Positions 26,951-35,288 of a DNA stretch of 64,000 nt are shown here, piece after piece. The DNA is from Streptomyces sp. NBC_00459 (GTDB taxonomy: Bacteria; Actinomycetota; Actinomycetes; Streptomycetales; Streptomycetaceae). A model generated the notes under the pieces. That model made no database searches, had not been told where the DNA came from, and saw only the letters and a program-made list of their open reading frames with translations. The number at the start of each line of letters is the position of its first letter. Position 1 is the first letter of the stretch. The position numbers and the translations under genes are program-made. The stretch is taken from NCBI RefSeq assembly GCF_036013955.1, contig NZ_CP107903.1:9424001-9488000 (forward strand), written 5' to 3'.

Positions 26951-28794
26951 GCCGCACACTGCGGGTACGCCAGTCCCAGACGGTGCTGCCCTTCGGGGTC
27001 GGAGCCGTCTTCGACATCCAGGGCGAGTCGTTCGTCGCCACCGGAATCGGCGACTGGCCGAGCCGGGGCAGACAGCAGGTCGACTCGCCCCGACTGGCCT
27101 CCCGACTCGGGGTGACCGGCTTCTACGCCGCCCCGGCGACGGCCAACGACCGGTTCGACACGCCGGACGCGCCCGGGGCGCCGTACATCCGCTTCCCGTC
27201 CTGGCTCTTCTGCGGTGCCTGCCGTCGTATGACCAGGTGGCGCATCGCGGACGAGAAACCCGGCCGGCCGCCACGCTGCCCGTCCTGCTCGCCGGGGCGG
27301 GCGCTCGCGCCCATGCGGTTCGTGCAGATCTGCCAGGCCGGACACCTCAGTGACGTCGACTGGTGGTTCTGGGCCCACTCCCGGCAGGACGCGGGCGAGC
27401 GTCGCCAATGCGGCGACCGCGAAAAGCTGCGTTTCCTGGTCTCCGAACGCGCCTCCGGCCTTGAGGCGCTTTCCGTGGCCTGCACGGGCAAGGGCTGCGG
27501 AGCGGCCCGGGACCTGCTCGACATTCTCGGCACGCACGGCATGCGCTGCTCGGGACGCAACCCCTGGCAGCGGGCGAGCGAGGCCGTGGAGTGCGAGAAG
27601 CCGGTGCAGGTGGTGCAGCGCACCGCGGGAAACCTGTACTACCCGATCGTTCACTCGGCGCTCGACATCCCCGAGACCGACGCACCGGCCGTCACCGACG
27701 ACGCGCTCGCTGCACGAGTGCGCGGACACGACCTGTGGGTGTCGCTGTGCAGAGTCGCCGACTCACCGCGGGCCGGGGTCTTCCGCTCGATGATCCAGGA
27801 AGACACCGGCGCCGACGACCAGCTTCTCGACACCCTCCTCGCTGAGGAGACGGGCAGGCCCACCACGGCGACCTCCACCGGGACCGGTACTCCCGACCGG
27901 CCCGACCTGAGCCGGGAGGAATGGGATGCCTTCACCGCTCCGGCACCGCCGGCCACCCGCGACTTCGCGCTGCGCGAAACCACGCTCGGTCTCGCCGGTG
28001 AGACCGCCGACCCCTGGGCGGGTCTCAGCCGCCGGTTCGGCCGGATCGTCCTCGCTGACCGGCTGCGCGAGGTACGCGCCCTGTCGGGCTTCACCCGGGT
28101 GTCCCCGGACGCCGTCCTCGTCCCCGCCGACACCGCACGGCGTCTGAGGTGGCTGCCCGCCGTGGAGGTCTTCGGAGAAGGCGTCTTCCTCACCCTGGAC
28201 AAAAGCGAACTCGCCGCCTGGGAAGCGGACACCGGGGTCCGGCGCCGGGTGACCGGCATGCGAGCCGACCTCGACCGCTCCTTCCAGAAAGACCGTCTGG
28301 AAACCCTGACCGGACCGGAACTGTCCCCGCGATTCGTGCTCCTGCACACCCTCGCGCACCTGCTCATCCGCCAGCTCTCGTTCGAATCGGGATACACAAC
28401 GGCGAGTCTGCGTGAACGCGTCTACGCACGCCCTGAGCAGGATCAGTACGGCATTCTCGTGTACACGGCCGCCGGAGACGCGGAGGGAACCCTCGGCGGT
28501 CTCGTCCGGCAAGGTGAACCGCCCCGGCTCGCCGAGACCCTGCTCCGGATGACGGAGGCCGCGGCCTGGTGCTCGGCCGACCCCCTCTGCGCCGAGCACA
28601 CCGGCCAGGGCTTCGGCAACCTCAACCGCGCGGCCTGCCACGCCTGCGCGCTGCTCCCCGAAACCAGCTGCGAGACGGGAAACACCCTCCTCGACCGCGC
28701 CCTCGTCGTGGGCGGCGAACGGGTGCCCGGCTACCTGGAGTCCATCGTCACGGCGGCCCGCGCAGCCGCCGCAGACGCGGTGGAGGAGATGTGA
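26947..28794 (+). CDS. drmB: DUF1998 protein DrmB
   Basis: GTG 26947 is used because it overlaps the drmA stop (GTGA); longer frames upstream run inside drmA. The 615-aa product opens with a beta-rich region, then a Cys cluster (CGACRR and CPSC, about residues 88-113) and CQAGHLSDVDWWFW. The C-terminal part (about 455-615) is DUF1998-like: HTLAHLLIRQLSFESGY, CSADPLC, then a CHACALLPETSCE segment that could bind zinc. DrmB is the partner of DrmA in the DISARM core and changes its DNA loading. No helicase or nuclease motif is visible. It ends with a GTGA overlap into the SF1 helicase gene, so the three genes form one translation-coupled unit. Confidence 0.87.
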   Translation: MSRTLRVRQSQTVLPFGVGAVFDIQGESFVATGIGDWPSRGRQQVDSPRLASRLGVTGFYAAPATANDRFDTPDAPGAPYIRFPSWLFCGACRRMTRWRIADEKPGRPPRCPSCSPGRALAPMRFVQICQAGHLSDVDWWFWAHSRQDAGERRQCGDREKLRFLVSERASGLEALSVACTGKGCGAARDLLDILGTHGMRCSGRNPWQRASEAVECEKPVQVVQRTAGNLYYPIVHSALDIPETDAPAVTDDALAARVRGHDLWVSLCRVADSPRAGVFRSMIQEDTGADDQLLDTLLAEETGRPTTATSTGTGTPDRPDLSREEWDAFTAPAPPATRDFALRETTLGLAGETADPWAGLSRRFGRIVLADRLREVRALSGFTRVSPDAVLVPADTARRLRWLPAVEVFGEGVFLTLDKSELAAWEADTGVRRRVTGMRADLDRSFQKDRLETLTGPELSPRFVLLHTLAHLLIRQLSFESGYTTASLRERVYARPEQDQYGILVYTAAGDAEGTLGGLVRQGEPPRLAETLLRMTEAAAWCSADPLCAEHTGQGFGNLNRAACHACALLPETSCETGNTLLDRALVVGGERVPGYLESIVTAARAAAADAVEEM

Positions 28795-29879
28795 CCATCA
28801 CCTATCTCGACCTCACCCAGGAGCAGCGCTCCTGCCTCGACGATCTGCCCTTCGACGGCAACCACCTCATCAGCGGTCCGCCGGGAAGCGGCAAGAGCCT
28901 CCTGGCGGCCCAGCGAGCCGTCATGCTCGCCCTGACGGGAACGCCGGTGGTCCTGCTGACCTACTCCAACCTCCTGCACCAGTCGCTGGCCGGAGCCGTC
29001 CACGCCCTGGGCCCCGTGGACCGCAGCGTGCGGGTGCGGACCGTGCACGCCTGGCTCACCGAGTGGTACGGCGAAAAGCCGCCCGGCGGTCCGGACGGCT
29101 GGTTCGACTGGCCCGACCTGTACGAGCGGGCCGCGGCGACCGACCCACCGCCCGGACTCGCCCTGGTAGTGGACGAAGGCCAGGACCTGCCGCCGGAGTT
29201 CTACCGTCTCTGCCGACTGCTGGGAACCCGCACGACGGTATACGCGGACGAGTGCCAGCGTCTGACCGACACCAACTCCACACTCGCCGAGATCGCCGAG
29301 CGCCTGGGCCACTGCGCGCGCCACGAACTCGACGGCAACCACCGCAACACCCGGCAGATCGCCTCCTTCGCGGCCCACTTCCACACCGGAGCCGGCCTGC
29401 CTCCGATCCCCGAACGGGGCGGCCCGCCTGCGCGGCTGCACCGCCTCCCCCAGCGTGGTGCCGCCGAGTTGGTGATGCTGCTGGCCAAGCAGCATCCGCA
29501 GCACACCATCGGTGTGATAGCCCACTCCAAACACACGCAGTTCTCCTTGCTCGGCACCCTGCAGAACATGGCGCCCAGACTCAAACCGCAGCTCTACACC
29601 TCCGACGCCTGGAAGGGAGGCCGCTACCACCGCCTGGACCTTGGCCGTCCCGGTGTCGTCCTGGTCCATCGAAAGAGCGCCAAAGGACTCGGCTTCGACA
29701 CCGTCGTCATCCCCGACACGCACACCGACGCCGCCACCGATCCCACCGCGGCCGCGCTGCGCATGGAGTACTACGTCATGGCCACGCGAGCCCGACACGA
29801 GCTGCATCTCGCCTACGAAGGGGCATCCGAGCCGCCGTTGTTGGCGCAGGTAGGGCCAAGCGAATTGCTACGTGGCTGA
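28791..29879 (+). CDS. short UvrD/PcrA-type SF1 ATPase-helicase
   Basis: This 362-aa protein uses GTG 28791, overlapping the drmB stop. It shows SGPPGSGKSLLAAQ (Walker A, residues about 26-40), VVDEGQDLPPEF (motif II, near 126), a GNHRNTRQIA motif IV, AKGLGFDTVVIPD and YYVMATRARHELHL (motif VI). It is about half the length of UvrD and lacks the large 1B/2B insertions. Its position is where DISARM loci usually carry drmC, a phospholipase-D-fold nuclease, and no PLD motif is present. It may replace drmC or supply another DNA-processing step. Similar mini-SF1 proteins occur in other defence loci, so a role in restriction is reasonable but inferred. Confidence 0.75.
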   Translation: MTITYLDLTQEQRSCLDDLPFDGNHLISGPPGSGKSLLAAQRAVMLALTGTPVVLLTYSNLLHQSLAGAVHALGPVDRSVRVRTVHAWLTEWYGEKPPGGPDGWFDWPDLYERAAATDPPPGLALVVDEGQDLPPEFYRLCRLLGTRTTVYADECQRLTDTNSTLAEIAERLGHCARHELDGNHRNTRQIASFAAHFHTGAGLPPIPERGGPPARLHRLPQRGAAELVMLLAKQHPQHTIGVIAHSKHTQFSLLGTLQNMAPRLKPQLYTSDAWKGGRYHRLDLGRPGVVLVHRKSAKGLGFDTVVIPDTHTDAATDPTAAALRMEYYVMATRARHELHLAYEGASEPPLLAQVGPSELLRG

Positions 29880-29984
29880 CATGCCAGGAACGCCACGCGT
29901 TCGGGAGCGTGCCAGTTGGGGTCCGCTGCGACCAGGCCCGAGCCTCCAGCAGAGCCCGTTCACTGCCGAGAAGAGAACGCGCGT

Positions 29985-30107
29985 CTAGTACTCCAGCAGT
30001 ACTTCGTGGCTTGACCTGGGGAAACGTCGAGCGGTGGGAGTGTAGCGGGCGGGAAGTCGTCACGGACGGCTTCTGCCCGCACGCCCCTCGAAGGAGTGCC
30101 CCCGACG
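29985..30107. repeat. left terminal inverted repeat of the IS701 element, with CTAG duplication
   Basis: This repeat is identical, base for base, to the reverse complement of 31437-31559, including the CTAG target copy. Its first bases contain a small internal palindrome of two AGTACT arms. The transposase C-terminal frame runs into this repeat and stops at 30060. Confidence 0.9.
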
Positions 30108-31555
30108 TCGGTAGTGGCAGCGGCGGGCCACCGCTTGGCGTCGTCGGCGCCAGTGCGACCAGCTCAACACGTGAGTGAGGGTGTGAAGGTCTCGGGGTGT
30201 GTGAGCTGCCAGGAGTCGTCGCACTTCTGCCACGGTGAGCTCGATGACCACGGCATCCTCACCAGTGGATCCCCTTTTTCGGCTGCTCGCGCGCTCATCG
30301 CAACGAGGAAGGTGTGGGCGAGCATGGCCAGGGTGATGTGCCGGTACCAGCCGACGTAGCGGCGGACTTCGTACTCGTCCAGGCCGCACTCGTTCTTCGC
30401 TGCCTGGAAACACTCTTCGATCGCCCACCGGGCGCCGGCGACGCGCACCAGTTCGTCCACACCGACATCCAGCGGTGCGTAGCCGAGGTAGTAGGCGATT
30501 TCGTCCGGCCGACTCAAGCTGCGCCGTGCCAGCGCCCACCGTCGACGGATCAACACGCCGTCCTGGTGGTCGTACTCGGACACTGGGCGCAACTGGACGG
30601 CTGCCCAGTCGTATTCGCGCTGTCCCTTCGCGCCCGCGCCGCAGGAACGGCGTTCCCATGCCTGGTCGGGGGCCTGCTCGAAGGCCTTGTCGATGCGTGG
30701 GCCGGCCAGGGAGAACTGGGACTTGGGGACGGCGAGGACGTAGCCGACGCCGGATGTTTCCAGCATCCGGCGGAAGCGGTTGTCCTGTCCGTAGGCGGCG
30801 TCCGCCGTGACCCAGGCGACCGGCAGCGGCGAGGCCAGCGCCCTGCGGACGATCGTCGCCGCGAGGGTGTTCTTGGTGGCGAACTCCCGCTCGTCGGGGA
30901 CCTTGGCGGCGCGGCAGCGGTCACGGTCGTCCGTCCAGGACTTGGGCAGGTAGAGCTCCCGGTCCACCAGGGCGCGGCCGGCTGTGGTGGTGTAGGCGGC
31001 GAAGACGCCGATCTGGCAGTTCTCGGTGCGGCCGGCGGTGCCGGAGTACTGCCTTTGGACTCCGGCGGATGTAGTGCCCTTCTTCAGGAACCCGGTGTCG
31101 TCGATGATCAGTACACCGTCGGGGCGGCCGAGGTGTTCGGCGACGTAGGTCTGCAGGTCGTCGCGGATGTCGTCGGGGTTCCAGCGGGCTCGGGAGAGCA
31201 GGTGCTGCAGTCCGTCTGGGGTGGCGTGGCCAGCGTGTTCGGCAAGTTGCCAGCTGTTTTTTCGGGCCACCGGGGCGAGCAGTGCGCGCACGTAGTCCCG
31301 CATGTGGCGGCGTGGTTCGACACGGCCGAAGTGGCGCCCGATGGCGGTGAAGAGGTGGTCCAGGTCGCGGTCCCAGGTCTCGGCTGCCTGTTCGGTGATC
31401 ACGACCCGAGGCTTCCCAGGCCCGGGGCGACCTTGCCGTCGGGGGCACTCCTTCGAGGGGCGTGCGGGCAGAAGCCGTCCGTGACGACTTCCCGCCCGCT
31501 ACACTCCCACCGCTCGACGTTTCCCCAGGTCAAGCCACGAAGTACTGCTGGAGTA
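29989..31555 (-). mobile_element. IS701-family insertion sequence
   Basis: The element lies between two CTAG copies (29985-29988 and 31556-31559), which fits the YTAR 4-bp target duplication typical of IS701. The terminal inverted repeats are perfect over 119 bp inside the duplication (29989-30107 and 31437-31555), far longer than the 20-30 bp usual for the family. A single DDE transposase gene runs on the minus strand. It inserted between the defence genes and the partition genes, 26 bp past the end of a small DNA-binding gene, and so joins or separates the two parts of the island. Confidence 0.9.
30164..31402 (-). CDS. IS701-family DDE transposase, frame broken near the C-terminus
   Basis: This 412-aa frame starts MITEQAAETWDRDLDHLF and contains the family landmarks IIDDTGFLKKG, the DDE-type VTADAAYGQD, and WAIEECFQAAKNECGLDEYEVR. 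Up to the ARAAEKGD region it looks intact. After the homopolymer at 30271-30279 (AAAAAGGGG on the coding strand) the reading becomes atypical. The usual IS701 ending (ELTVAEVRRLLAA, then a WRRRRQAVARRCHYRRRG tail) sits in the -1 frame and stops at 30060-30062. Either one base was lost or gained in the run, or ribosomes shift -1 on the A-run. Activity of the truncated form is uncertain. Confidence 0.85.
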   Translation of the reverse strand: MITEQAAETWDRDLDHLFTAIGRHFGRVEPRRHMRDYVRALLAPVARKNSWQLAEHAGHATPDGLQHLLSRARWNPDDIRDDLQTYVAEHLGRPDGVLIIDDTGFLKKGTTSAGVQRQYSGTAGRTENCQIGVFAAYTTTAGRALVDRELYLPKSWTDDRDRCRAAKVPDEREFATKNTLAATIVRRALASPLPVAWVTADAAYGQDNRFRRMLETSGVGYVLAVPKSQFSLAGPRIDKAFEQAPDQAWERRSCGAGAKGQREYDWAAVQLRPVSEYDHQDGVLIRRRWALARRSLSRPDEIAYYLGYAPLDVGVDELVRVAGARWAIEECFQAAKNECGLDEYEVRRYVGWYRHITLAMLAHTFLVAMSARAAEKGDPLVRMPWSSSSPWQKCDDSWQLTHPETFTPSLTC

Positions 31556-31559
31556 CTAG
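31437..31559. repeat. right terminal inverted repeat of the IS701 element, with CTAG duplication
   Basis: This is the perfect partner of 29985-30107. It lies upstream of the transposase start at 31402 and therefore should hold the transposase promoter. The two 119-bp arms could form a large hairpin in single strands. Confidence 0.9.
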
Positions 31560-31584
31560 ATGCCTCCACGGGACAGCTGGCTGG

Positions 31585-31863
31585 TCAGGAGACTTCCTTC
31601 TCTGCCCGTTTCAGGTCCGGCGGGTATCCCTTGGCGCGCAGCCAGCTGTCGAGAGCCAGCGCGACGATGTCGCCGTGCGGTATGTCGTGGTCGGCGTTGT
31701 ATCGGCGGACACGCCGCTGGAGCTGGAGCACGTCGGGAACGGCGTAATTGAACTGTCCCCGTTTGGTGTGGCGGTTGTCGATGATCTCCGTCGTGTCGGG
31801 GTGGGGGGGAGAAGGCTTCGTTGGCGGGATGGGATTGGGCTTCGAGTGCGTCGGCCATCTCAC
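31585..31863 (-). CDS. small partition-type DNA-binding protein, probably frameshifted at its start
   Basis: The 92-aa product ends with a helical block, QFNYAVPDVLQLQRRVRRYN then GDIVALALDSWLRAKGY, that matches the end of the larger partition protein at 32018-32806. It is probably a CopG/ribbon-helix-helix-like centromere-binding domain. The annotated GTG has no good ribosome site. A better start is GTG 31897, with GGAG 8 nt upstream, in the neighbouring frame. That frame encodes PDLFHHARRLREMADALEAQ and joins this one across seven G bases at 31803-31809. One base too many or too few there would split the gene. So this is either a pseudogene or a sequencing error in a homopolymer. Confidence 0.55.
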   Translation of the reverse strand: MRWPTHSKPNPIPPTKPSPPHPDTTEIIDNRHTKRGQFNYAVPDVLQLQRRVRRYNADHDIPHGDIVALALDSWLRAKGYPPDLKRAEKEVS

Positions 31864-32017
31864 GCAGCCGTCGGGCGTGATGGAAGAGATCGGGCACGAA
31901 TACTGCTCCGGTCGGTTCGAATAGGCGGCTAGTTAGCCGCCTATTGGGCTATTGGAATAGTGGGCGGAAGGGGTGGCCGCGCCTCATCCATGAGAGGCGG
32001 CCACCCAGCTCCGGGTG

Positions 32018-32806
32018 TCAGAACCCGCGGACGGTCAACCAGTCGTCTAGCGCGACGGAGACGATGTCGCCGATGGGCAGGTGATCGAGTTCGTTGTCGA
32101 GCGCGAAGCGCTTGATCCGCCTCTTCAACCTGAGCGCGGCGGGAACCGAGGCGTCGAGGCTCTCGCGCGCAATGATGCGCTGGTTGAGGACGACCGCCGC
32201 CTCCGGGATGTCCTTCGGACGTCCCGATCCCTGCGTCCACGAGGTGCCGTCACTGGGCGCCGTGTCCGGGCCGGTGTGCTGCTCGTATCGCGGACCCGGC
32301 GTTCCGCCCCTCGTCGGGAACGCCGTACCGCCGGTCGGAGACAGAACTGCCTGGCGCACGGCCATCTCAGCTCCCTGAGCAGGGTTCACAGGTGCGTCGC
32401 CTTCCGACAGCGGGCCGTTGCGGGCTACTTGGGGCGTCTGTTGTGGGACGACGGCCGATGCCAATCGCATCGCAGGTGAGGACTCGACGTGGATCTGCGG
32501 TGACTGCCCGTAAGTAGATGCGGCTTTGTCCACCTCTCCTGCCTGTTGGGTTGGCGGCACCGCGGAGGCGGACATGGTCGTGTCCTGGGCTGGCGCCTGC
32601 TGCTCGTGGGCAATGGCGCCATCCGTAGATTGCGTCCTGGGCTCAACGACGGCCGGGCTCAGGACCTGGGCCGCGGCCTGTTCAGCGGCGAACTGCTCGG
32701 GGGTGAGCTCGGCGGCTGGGGGAGGGGGCGGCGGGGCCTCCTTCTTGGCACCTCCCAGCGTTCGACCGCCCGTGCGGCGGGCTGGGGGCTTCATGCGCTC
32801 GGTCAT
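32018..32806 (-). CDS. ParB-like partition accessory protein
   Basis: This 262-aa protein overlaps the parA stop (start 32806, parA end 32803; ATGA), the usual coupling of plasmid parAB. The first ~200 residues are low-complexity and rich in Pro, Ala and Gln, without recognisable fold. The last ~60, with AALRLKRRIKRFALDNELDH and GDIVSVALDDWLTVRGF, form the probable DNA-binding domain, shared with the small protein downstream. It lacks the ParB/Srk N-terminal nuclease-like domain of chromosomal ParB, so it belongs to the small centromere-binding type used by actinomycete plasmids. Specific function is inferred from position. Confidence 0.55.
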   Translation of the reverse strand: MTERMKPPARRTGGRTLGGAKKEAPPPPPPAAELTPEQFAAEQAAAQVLSPAVVEPRTQSTDGAIAHEQQAPAQDTTMSASAVPPTQQAGEVDKAASTYGQSPQIHVESSPAMRLASAVVPQQTPQVARNGPLSEGDAPVNPAQGAEMAVRQAVLSPTGGTAFPTRGGTPGPRYEQHTGPDTAPSDGTSWTQGSGRPKDIPEAAVVLNQRIIARESLDASVPAALRLKRRIKRFALDNELDHLPIGDIVSVALDDWLTVRGF

Positions 32807-33297
32807 GCCGCAAGCTCCTTCATCAACTCGGCATACTCGCTCAGTTCGGTCGGGATCTCGCCGAAGGCCTCCATGTAGTGCACCCAGGAGTGGATGGTGG
32901 TCTCGGCGAGCGGGAACGCCTCGTTGCGGTCCGGGCCGATGCCCTCGCCCTGGGCGGGGTCGAGGAGCTGGTCCTTTGCCCGGCTGGGCAGGCTGGTGCG
33001 GTCGTCGGCTTTGACCATCACGACGTGGGCGGTGACGCCGTGCTCATTGCGGGTGGCGGCGCGCTCGGCCTCGTCGAAGGTGGCCACGAGCTTGCGGCGC
33101 TCGATCTTGGTGGGGGCGACCGGCACGAGCAGCAGGTTCGCCTCGGTGACGGCCTCGTGGAACAACTTGGCGCTGCTGCCGCCGGCATCGACCACGATCG
33201 CGCCGAACTCGGCGCGCTTGGTACGGATGTACTCGGCGATGTCGTCGAACGGGTACCGCTCGACCACCAGGTTGGCCGGGATCTCGTAGTCTGCGGC

Positions 33298-34281
33298 CTA
33301 GACGAGTCATTCCGATGTGATCAGTGGTCGTAGGCGATGAGGGATCGTAGGACCGGCTGGCCGGTCTTGTGGTTGTGCCAGATCGCAGCAGCCATCGCGA
33401 GGACGCGCTGGGCGACGCGGACGGCGACGCCTTCGAAGGTCCGGCCGCCGTGCTGTTCCAGGTCGAGCTGGCCCTTGAGGGTGTCGTTGACCGACTCGAT
33501 CAACTGCCGCACCGACTTCAGCAGGGACTCGCCCTTGCGTTTCTTCTCGCGCTTGAACGACGGCCGCAGCAACTCAGCGCCCCTCAGGGCCAGATCGGCC
33601 TCGAACTCCCTGGAAGCGAAACCCTTGTCGGAGATCACCAGCAGCCCCGGCCGGTTCGTGACCGTCTCGGGTTCGCGGTCGAGCATCGCGGTCAGTACCT
33701 CGCGCTCATCCAACTTCGGGGTCGCCAGAGCCCACAGGATCGGCATCCCGGTCGGGGTGCACACCAGGAACAGGCGCAGGCCCCAGAAGAACCGGCTGTG
33801 ACTGGCGCAGTACCCGTATCCGGCCCAGCCGGCCATGTCCGACCGCTTCACCGTCGGACGCGAGCGACCGCACTCCACCGGCGTCGAGTCGACGATCCAG
33901 TGGTTGTCGAACCAGAAGTCCGTATCGACGGCCAGCAGCCGTATCGCCTTCTTGACCAACGGCAACGCAGCCCGCAGCCGCTTGTTCCAGCCCGGCTGCC
34001 TGGGCACGTACGGGAACATCCCGCCCAGGCGGGAGTCCACGAACCGCAGCCACCGCGACTCCGAGGTGAAGCCCAGCAACGCCTGCGCGACAGCGAGGCA
34101 GACAAGCTCGGAATCCGTCAGCCGCGGCGGCCGGCCCAGCCACCGGGTACCCCCGATCTCGTCGTCGATCTTCACGTACAGTGCGGTCAGCAGGGCGTCC
34201 AGGTTGTTCGTCACACAACGATCTTGGACGCCCTGTCTGCGTTCCCGGACACACCGTCAGCATTCGGAATGACTCGTCTAG
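33298..34281 (-). mobile_element. IS982-family insertion sequence within parA
   Basis: The inverted repeats are 18 bp, CTAGACGAGTCATTCCGA at 33298-33315 and its complement at 34264-34281. By the family rule that ends begin with AC, the element proper may be 33302-34277 with CTAG as duplication. Alternatively GCC is the duplication, which would restore the parA frame cleanly. It carries one complete transposase gene, in the same orientation as parA. Frame and ends look intact, so it may be recent. Confidence 0.85.
33321..34214 (-). CDS. IS982-family transposase
   Basis: This 297-aa protein starts at GTG 34214 and fills the element. It contains RPPRLTDSELVCLAVAQALL at the N-terminus and the DDE-type core: IVDSTPVECG, then VISDKGFASREFE, then a basic FKREKKRK region and VNDTLKGQLDLEQH. 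Length and layout match IS982 transposases (about 290 aa). No frameshift is visible. Confidence 0.9.
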   Translation of the reverse strand: MTNNLDALLTALYVKIDDEIGGTRWLGRPPRLTDSELVCLAVAQALLGFTSESRWLRFVDSRLGGMFPYVPRQPGWNKRLRAALPLVKKAIRLLAVDTDFWFDNHWIVDSTPVECGRSRPTVKRSDMAGWAGYGYCASHSRFFWGLRLFLVCTPTGMPILWALATPKLDEREVLTAMLDREPETVTNRPGLLVISDKGFASREFEADLALRGAELLRPSFKREKKRKGESLLKSVRQLIESVNDTLKGQLDLEQHGGRTFEGVAVRVAQRVLAMAAAIWHNHKTGQPVLRSLIAYDH

Positions 34282-34682
34282 GCGACCTTGAACCAGTCGT
34301 AGGCGGACTGGCTCGTCGCGTCGGCGTCCAGCAGCAGGGCGGGCAGGCCGAGGACGACTGCGTAGTAGAGGGCGATGAACCAGGCCGAGGTCGTCTTGCC
34401 AGTGCCGCCCTTGAGCATGCCGACGACGATGACAAACGCGTCCCACGCGCTCGCTGTGGCCGCGGCCAGAGTCTTGAGACGGGCGTTCTCGTTCACGTGT
34501 ACTTGATCTCCTCAAACTTCAATGGGCTTTGGTCTTGGGCAGGTTGCCGACGGCGTCGACACGGCCCTCGCGTGTTGCGAGCGGGGACGAAGGAGGCGCC
34601 CTCGGCGCGAAGCTCCGGCTCGGATGATGGGCGGGTGATTCCTTGAGGCGCGCCTCTGCGCAGGGAGCATGTGGCAGGGCGT

Positions 34683-35288
34683 TCATGGCCGCTTCCAGGT
34701 CTGTGCTGCCGGGCCATGCCGGTGCTGGGGCCTCATGGGGGTGCCTGCCTGACGCAGGAGCCGGTAGACCATCGCAGTCGAGTAGTTGCACTCCTCGGCG
34801 AGCGCGGGCACGGTGGCACCGGCCTCGTACCGTGCCCGCAGAGACAGCGCGAGCTTCTGCCGCTTGACGGCGCGCGCCGCAGTGTGGATCCGCCTCGTCT
34901 GCTGGGTGGTGCGCACGGTGCCGCCAGCCTCGATGAGCAGGCCTCGCGCTACGGTCCTCGTCTCTCCTGCGGCTGAGGCAAGTTCGGTGAGGGTCGCGCC
35001 GTGCTGCTCGTAGAGGGCGCGCAGGTGGGCTGCGAGACGACGGCGCGCTGCGGGGTCCGCTCGCATCCGGCGGGTCTGCCACGAGGTGCGCATCACGGTC
35101 CCGGCCTCGCGTAGCCGGTTGAGGAGCGTGCCGTACGACAGGCCGCTGGCAGTCATGAGTTCCTCGACCTTGGCACCTGACTCGTACCGTTGACGAAGGG
35201 ACTTCGGGGTCGGCGGGTCACCGGCAGGGGTGGTTTCGGGGCGTGTGGGTTCATGCTGCGGACTCCCATTTGCTGAGGGCTTCGGCAT
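34683..35288 (-). CDS. protein with three HTH repeats (plasmid-type regulator)
   Basis: This 201-aa basic protein is built from three similar helix-turn-helix units: LRQRYESGAKVEELMTASGL, LRALYEQHGATLTELASAAG, and LRARYEAGATVPALAEECNY, each followed by a recognition-type helix and an AG-T motif. Such repeated HTH proteins occur beside partition genes of actinomycete plasmids and ICEs. ATG 35288 lies within the end of the 512-aa gene, giving a 38-nt overlap, and I see no in-frame start nearer the overlap. It could be a regulator of parAB or bind the centromere or origin. Exact role unknown. Confidence 0.6.
   Translation of the reverse strand: MPKPSANGSPQHEPTRPETTPAGDPPTPKSLRQRYESGAKVEELMTASGLSYGTLLNRLREAGTVMRTSWQTRRMRADPAARRRLAAHLRALYEQHGATLTELASAAGETRTVARGLLIEAGGTVRTTQQTRRIHTAARAVKRQKLALSLRARYEAGATVPALAEECNYSTAMVYRLLRQAGTPMRPQHRHGPAAQTWKRP

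Larger units (their letters stand above)
32803..34496 (-). pseudogene. parA: parA-family partition ATPase interrupted by an IS982 element
   Basis: The N-terminal part (34496 down to 34281) encodes 72 residues with Walker A KGGTGKTT and DADATSQSAYDWF. The C-terminal part (33297 down to 32803) continues with ADYEIPANLVVERYPF, IVVDAGGSSAK and VPVAPTKIERR. Both halves are in the same frame on either side of the insertion, and removing it restores a protein of about 237 residues, normal for plasmid ParA. GTG 34496 has GAGGAG upstream. The insertion puts TAG directly after codon 72, so partition ATPase activity should be lost. The element is then fixed by other means, such as chromosomal integration or another replicon's partition system. 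Confidence 0.85.

Noticed and set aside
29880..29984. Possible gene remnant between the SF1 helicase and the IS701 element
   Set aside because: A minus-strand frame can be read but it resembles nothing I know and is only about 35 residues long before the IS.
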